Positions 58,797 to 64,000 of a stretch of DNA of 64,000 nt are shown piece by piece. Positions within the stretch are counted from its first letter, which is position 1. The number at the start of each line of letters is the position of its first letter. Made by a program: the position numbers and the translations under genes. The stretch lies in contig NZ_LXSQ01000012.1 in NCBI RefSeq assembly GCF_001648475.1, positions 1-64,000 on the forward strand. The letters are read 5' to 3'. The notes under the pieces are model-generated. The model was not told where the DNA came from and did not search any database. It worked only from the letters and a program-made list of their open reading frames with translations. This DNA is from Eikenella halliae. Its GTDB lineage: Bacteria; Pseudomonadota; Gammaproteobacteria; Burkholderiales; Neisseriaceae.

Positions 58797-59786
58797 CTAC
58801 CTGAAAACCCCCCGCCCGGTTTGATAAGCCTGCTCCAGCAGGAGCAACCGTTCCAATACCTCCTCCGGCTGCGGCGGGCAGCCGATACCGCCCATATTCT
58901 CCGCCCAAGCCGAGGGCTGCACGCCGGTTTTTGCCGGATCGCTGTCGGTATAAATGCCGATCAGCGGCTTATCCAGCGCATTGGCCAAATGCAGCAGACC
59001 GGTATCCACGCCGATAACGCTGCGCGCACCACGCAATACATAGGCCGCCTGCAGCAGGCCAAGCTTTTCTTCCGGCACCTGCGCCGCCTCTATCTGATTG
59101 GCCAAGGCCAATGCGCGCTGCCGCTCCGACTCGCTGCCCCACGGCAGCCACACCGCCGCACCGTCTGCCGAATGCAGCCGGTTCAGCAATTCCACCCAGT
59201 ATTCGTCTGGCCACAATTTGCTCTCGCGGCTGGTGGCGTGCAGGGCCACGCGGTAGTTTTCAGGTAGCCCCTGCACCGCCGCGCCATCCGGCACACGCAC
59301 ACCGAAATCCGCCACGCCGTCAAACCGATAGCCGAACACTTGGGCAAACAGCTCGCGGTTGCGCCACACCGCATCGCGCCCTTTGGCTACCTGAAAACCT
59401 TGCGCATAAAACGCCGCCGCCCAGCCCTCGCGCGCGCTGTGTTTGTCCAAACCCTTCACCGGCACGCCCGCCTGGCAGGCAAACCATGCGCTTTTTATCA
59501 GGCCTTGGCTGTCGAGCACGAAATCATAGCCGCCACCGGCCAACTCCTGCTTCAGCGCGCGCATCTGCCGCCGCGTATCCGCCGCAAACAGGCGCTTGCG
59601 CCACTGCCGCCAGCGCATCGGAATCACCTTGGCCACAAACGGATGCAGCCGCGCAATATCGGCAAACCCGGCCTCAGCCAGCCAATGCAGCTCCACCTGC
59701 GGGCAATGCCGCGCCAAATCCTGCACCGCCGGCAGGGTGTGGATAAGATCGCCCATGCTGGAGAGGCGCACCAGTAAAATCTTCAT
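58797..59786 (-). CDS. waaC: Lipopolysaccharide heptosyltransferase I
   Basis: 329 residues, glycosyltransferase family 9. Adds the first heptose to Kdo of lipooligosaccharide. MKILLVRLSSMGDLIHTLPA start with the catalytic Asp13, and the C-terminal sugar-nucleotide region VIGVDTGLLHLANALDKPLIGIYTDSDP. Two DUS inside are read as QGLPENYR and GFQVAKGR. A DUS also overlaps the C-terminus (ends TGRGVFR*). Divergent from lpxC, another LOS gene. Confidence 0.93.
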   Translation of the reverse strand: MKILLVRLSSMGDLIHTLPAVQDLARHCPQVELHWLAEAGFADIARLHPFVAKVIPMRWRQWRKRLFAADTRRQMRALKQELAGGGYDFVLDSQGLIKSAWFACQAGVPVKGLDKHSAREGWAAAFYAQGFQVAKGRDAVWRNRELFAQVFGYRFDGVADFGVRVPDGAAVQGLPENYRVALHATSRESKLWPDEYWVELLNRLHSADGAAVWLPWGSESERQRALALANQIEAAQVPEEKLGLLQAAYVLRGARSVIGVDTGLLHLANALDKPLIGIYTDSDPAKTGVQPSAWAENMGGIGCPPQPEEVLERLLLLEQAYQTGRGVFR

Positions 59787-59859
59787 CGGAGGGAAAGCCT
59801 GTGGTTGGAATGGGTGGAATTATACAAGATGAAGCTTGGCAAGTAGGCTGCATGACGTT

Positions 59860-59896
59860 TTCAGGTAGCCCAAGGGAAAAGGCTACCTGAAAACAA
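59860..59896. repeat. DUS pair in the divergent waaC-lpxC spacer
   Basis: GTTTTCAGGTAGCC and GGCTACCTGAAAAC, inverted 10 bp apart. The genes diverge, so this pair does not terminate either. Confidence 0.6.
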
Positions 59897-59981
59897 ACCA
59901 TAGTCAAATTTAATCGGAAAGACAGGCAAACATATTTCCCGTATGATGGCGGCTGCTTTATGCAGATTTTCCGGAGTTTTT

Positions 59982-60899
59982 ATGAAACAGCGCACCCTAG
60001 CCCAATCCGTTCAAGCCACCGGCGTCGGCCTACATTCCGGCGAGCGGGTTTTGCTTACCCTGCATCCGGCTGCCGAAAACAGCGGCATCGTATTCCGCCG
60101 CACCGATTTGGCCGGCGAACAGAGCCGCCCGATCAAGCTCGTACCCGAACTGATTAACGACACCCGCCTCTCCTCCACCATCGTTACCGAAGACGGCGTG
60201 CGGGTGGGTACGATTGAGCATTTAATGTCGGCACTGGCTGCCTACGGCATCGATAACGTGTTGATTGAATTGAATGCGCCGGAAATCCCGATTATGGACG
60301 GCTCCAGCCTGCCTTTTTTGTATCTGCTGCAAGATGCGGGCATCGTGGATCAAAGAGCCGAAAAACGCTTCCTGCGTATTTTAAAGCCGGTGGAAGTGCA
60401 GGAGCCGGGAAAATGGGTGCGCTTCACCCCGTATGACGGCTTTAAAGTCAGCCTCACCATCAATTTCGACCACCCCGTGTTCAACCGCAGCAATCCGACC
60501 TTTGAAATCGATTTCGCCGGCGCATCCTATGTGGAAGAAATCGCCCGCGCCCGCACCTTCGGTTTCATGCAGGAAGTAGAAATGATGCGCGCACACGGCC
60601 TAGGTTTGGGCGGCAACTTGAGCAATGCCGTGGTGATTGACGACAATGACGTGCTCAATCCGGAAGGCCTGCGCTACCCCGACGAATTCGTGCGCCACAA
60701 AATCCTCGATGCCGTGGGCGATTTATATGTCATCGGCGCACCGATTATCGGCGCATTCGAAGGCCACAAATCCGGCCACGCCATCAATAACGCCTTATTA
60801 CGCGCCATTCTCGCCGACCCGGAAAGCTACGAATGGGTCACTTTCCCACATAACCAAAACCTGCCCGCCGCTTTCCACGCCCTGCCTGCTGCGGCATAA
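59982..60899 (+). CDS. lpxC: UDP-3-O-acyl-N-acetylglucosamine deacetylase
   Basis: 305 residues, the usual length. Zinc amidase of the first committed step of lipid A synthesis. Zinc ligands lie in GTIEHLMSALAAYG (His near 79) and LYVIGAPIIGAFEGHKSGHAINNALLRAI (His and Asp near 235-265). Start 59982 (MKQRTLAQSVQATGVGLHSG) fits homologues and has GGAG; the longer frame to 59943 does not. Confidence 0.97.
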   Translation: MKQRTLAQSVQATGVGLHSGERVLLTLHPAAENSGIVFRRTDLAGEQSRPIKLVPELINDTRLSSTIVTEDGVRVGTIEHLMSALAAYGIDNVLIELNAPEIPIMDGSSLPFLYLLQDAGIVDQRAEKRFLRILKPVEVQEPGKWVRFTPYDGFKVSLTINFDHPVFNRSNPTFEIDFAGASYVEEIARARTFGFMQEVEMMRAHGLGLGGNLSNAVVIDDNDVLNPEGLRYPDEFVRHKILDAVGDLYVIGAPIIGAFEGHKSGHAINNALLRAILADPESYEWVTFPHNQNLPAAFHALPAAA

Positions 60900-60912
60900 A
60901 CCGGCAAGCAGA

Positions 60913-61019
60913 TATAGTGGATTAAAATCGCAATGATACGGCGTTGGCTCGCCTTGACGTACTACCTGTACGCCTTGCGGTTCGCCGCCTTGTCTCATTT
61001 TTATTTTAATCCACTATAA
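60913..61019. repeat. Correia-like element, copy 9, second subtype
   Basis: 107 bp, TATAGTGGATTAAAATCGCA to TTTTTATTTTAATCCACTATA (last 20 bases AGTGG-complement). Core reads ACGGCGTTGGCTCGCCTTGA. It directly joins the DUS hairpin 61020-61060. Confidence 0.85.
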
Positions 61020-61060
61020 AAGGCTACCTGAAAACCAGCAAAAGGTTTTCAGGTAGCCTT
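61020..61060. terminator. Bidirectional DUS-pair terminator between lpxC and gnd
   Basis: AAGGCTACCTGAAAACC and GGTTTTCAGGTAGCCTT, 17-bp perfect arms, 7-bp loop, between convergent genes. A further DUS overlaps the gnd stop (61091-61104). Confidence 0.75.
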
Positions 61061-61103
61061 TAATTTTGAAGTGCCACTAAGCTACATCAGCTTTCAGGTA
61101 GCC

Positions 61104-62570
<1,467 letters not shown>

Positions 62571-62891
62571 GATATTTTTAGATTACGAAGTTTGAGATTT
62601 AGTATTGGGTTAGATTGAACTAAGTTGGTTTTCTTTAATCTAAATTTTCTAATTAATTTTTTGTTGTTTATGTTGAAGCAGCATAAAAATAGTGGATTAT
62701 CCAGAAAATCCATTAAAACTATTTAGATAGGCTAATTAAACCCTGTTGTTTGCTTGTCGTTCAACTGTAGATTGTTGTGGAATAGTGGCTGGTTTAATCG
62801 GCTGTTTGTGGATAAATTGATCATTTGTCTGCTTTATCCGCAGAGAATAGTGGAAATAAGCCATTGTCGTGCTGAGCCAGTGCCCTATCAT
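62571..62891. other. A+T-rich gap with DnaA boxes and an 8-mer repeated three times
   Basis: Between gnd and the RNase gene. Holds a perfect DnaA box on the minus strand (TTATCCACA, complement of 62807-62815), near-boxes TTATCCGCA (62834-62842) and TTATCCAGA (62697-62705), and three direct copies of AATAGTGG (62688, 62781, 62846). No reading frame and no DUS. It should contain the gnd promoter, not resolved. Confidence 0.45.
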
Positions 62892-64000
62892 TTAAGCGGC
62901 TGATTCCGGCGGCAATACGTTCAAATATTTCAAAGACAACAGCTGCTGTTCGGCATCCAATTGAGTAACGGCCAGTTTCATGCGGGTTCTAGGCGGGATG
63001 TCGATCGGCACGCCGTGCACGCGGCCCACCAGCGGCAGGCCTTCGATGCGCACCAAATCTTCTTTCAGCAATACGGCGGTCAGCTCGCGCAGGTTTTCCT
63101 GCTGCATATACACTAGGCTCCAATAGGCTTCCATTTGGCGCTGGAAATCGGCGTAGGCGGTGTAGGCGGCATCGAAATCGCGTAGGGCGGCAAACAGATC
63201 GCTGCTGTTTTTTTCAAAACGCGGCGGCAAATCGGGCTCGATTAAGCTGAGCAGCTGGCGCTGGTTGATGCAGTCGGCGGCGCGGCGCAGCGGGGAGGTA
63301 AACCAGCCGTAGTGCGCCAAGTTCATGCCGCTGTGCGGCTCGGATTGGGTGCTCATGCGCACTTTGCCGCCGGTTTGCACGCGGAAAAGGCCGGGCAGGC
63401 CGTTTTCGTCCAGCATTTGCGCCCAAGTGCTGTTGGCCAGAATCATCATTTCGGATACCAGCGTGTCGATGGGCGAGCTGCGTTCGCGGCGGCTGATGCG
63501 CACGCTGCCGTCGGGATTGAATTCGATGCCGTAGTCGTATTGCAGGGTGCGGTTTTCTTCGTAGCGGTCGCGCTGTTTTTGGCGTTCGACGGCGAAGCGG
63601 TACAGCCAGCGCAGCTGCGGCTGGCAGGGGAATTGTACGGGTTCATTTTCGGAGAGGCCGGTGTCAGCGTTGAAATGCGGCTCGATGTCTTGGATGCGCA
63701 GGTTGTGTTTGATGGTTAGGTTTTCGAGGCGGGTTTGCGGCGTTGAGGCTACCTGAAAATCCTCGCCCACTTCCACATACAGGCTCAATACCGGCCGTTT
63801 GCCTTCGTCTAGGCTGAAGGTTTGAATCCAGTTGTCCGGCAGCATGGTGATTTTGCCACCGGGGTAGTAGGCGGTGCTTTGCCTTTGTTTAATAAGGGTT
63901 TCAATCGGACTGTTTTCGGCAATGGCCAGTGTGGGCACGGCGATGTGGATGCCGACGCGTTTGCCGCCGCCTGGCAGGTCTTGCACAGAAAGCGCGTCGT
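62892..64000 (-). CDS. RNase II/R family exoribonuclease (RNB domain), partial at window edge
   Basis: The C-terminal 369 codons of a gene that starts beyond 64000. Reading in from the edge: DDALSVQDLPGGGKRVGIHI, the RNB catalytic acidic motif, then HYGWFTSPLRRAADCINQRQ, the RNB closing motif with the conserved Arg-Arg-x-x-D (near in-window residue 240), and a degenerate S1-like tail. It ends soon after the RNB domain without a clear S1 domain, as in the RNase II-related proteins of Neisseria. A DUS is read as DFQVASTP. A GTG near 63986 is internal, not a start. Confidence 0.88.
   Translation of the reverse strand, partial: DALSVQDLPGGGKRVGIHIAVPTLAIAENSPIETLIKQRQSTAYYPGGKITMLPDNWIQTFSLDEGKRPVLSLYVEVGEDFQVASTPQTRLENLTIKHNLRIQDIEPHFNADTGLSENEPVQFPCQPQLRWLYRFAVERQKQRDRYEENRTLQYDYGIEFNPDGSVRISRRERSSPIDTLVSEMMILANSTWAQMLDENGLPGLFRVQTGGKVRMSTQSEPHSGMNLAHYGWFTSPLRRAADCINQRQLLSLIEPDLPPRFEKNSSDLFAALRDFDAAYTAYADFQRQMEAYWSLVYMQQENLRELTAVLLKEDLVRIEGLPLVGRVHGVPIDIPPRTRMKLAVTQLDAEQQLLSLKYLNVLPPESAA

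Noticed and set aside
2543..61060. CRISPR array from the many short repeats
   Set aside because: The repeats are 12-mers in inverted pairs at irregular distances, the known form of DUS; no regular spacers and no cas genes.
63986..64000. GTG at 63986 as start of the RNase gene
   Set aside because: The frame stays open to the edge and encodes the conserved DDALSV catalytic motif before it.

Overview
The window is chromosomal DNA of a member of the Neisseriaceae, most likely Eikenella or a close relative. The main reason is the 12-mer AGGCTACCTGAA, the Eikenella dialect of the neisserial DNA uptake sequence (DUS), which occurs dozens of times on both strands. Gene content agrees: a lipoyl-domain (P64k-type) LpdA, the rlmN-pilW-rodZ-ispG block, a peroxiredoxin-glutaredoxin hybrid beside a DldH-like flavoprotein, PilW, FNR, an IS1016-type insertion sequence and Correia-like miniature repeats. 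No rRNA, tRNA or CRISPR array was seen.

Layout. 1-5 kb: a complete IS1016-like element, then pirin, a gutted DUF924 gene, an OsmC-like protein and small A+T-rich genes (Sel1-repeat protein, SUKH-like protein, an unknown). 5-10 kb: mnmG and uvrA, divergent. 10-13 kb: an A+T-rich coiled-coil membrane protein and a stand-alone acyltransferase of the type-I fatty acid synthase kind. 13-24 kb: housekeeping genes lpdA, pssA, a TSUP transporter, ndk, rlmN-pilW-rodZ-ispG and pyrE. 24-30.5 kb: typA, an EamA transporter, a pentapeptide-like protein and an overlapping ada-like/alkB alkylation-repair pair. 30.6-38.6 kb: a partial aryl-polyene-like set (FAD oxidoreductase, SH3 protein, MMPL exporter, AMP-ligase fused to a hotdog dehydratase, LolA-like carrier) interrupted by a Gfo/Idh gene. 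39-46 kb: era, rnc, hemN, fnr, trkA. 46-51 kb: dnaK with a readable sigma-32 promoter, then the oxidative-stress pair. 51-53 kb: a solitary A+T-rich DUF262/DUF1524 gene. 53-64 kb: ackA, purD, yigZ, etfBA, waaC, lpxC, gnd and the start-less end of an RNase II-family gene.

Repeats dominate the intergenic space. Inverted DUS pairs act as terminators behind many genes. Nine intact Correia-like elements of about 95-107 bp and several fragments are present, three of them joined directly to a DUS hairpin. A further dispersed repeat of about 45 bp occurs at five loci. Other DUS dialects (AGGCCGTCTGAA, AAGCAGCCTGCA, AGGTCGTCTGAA) also occur; the first is concentrated in the polyene-like segment, suggesting import from a Neisseria donor.

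The clearest regulatory and structural sites are a perfect ParB-binding parS palindrome at 56950-56965, the sigma-32 promoter of dnaK, and an A+T-rich gap with a perfect DnaA box at 62571-62891. The least expected protein-coding content is the stand-alone FAS-I-type acyltransferase, the partial polyene locus and the two A+T-rich genes of possible defence type at 10.2 and 51.2 kb.
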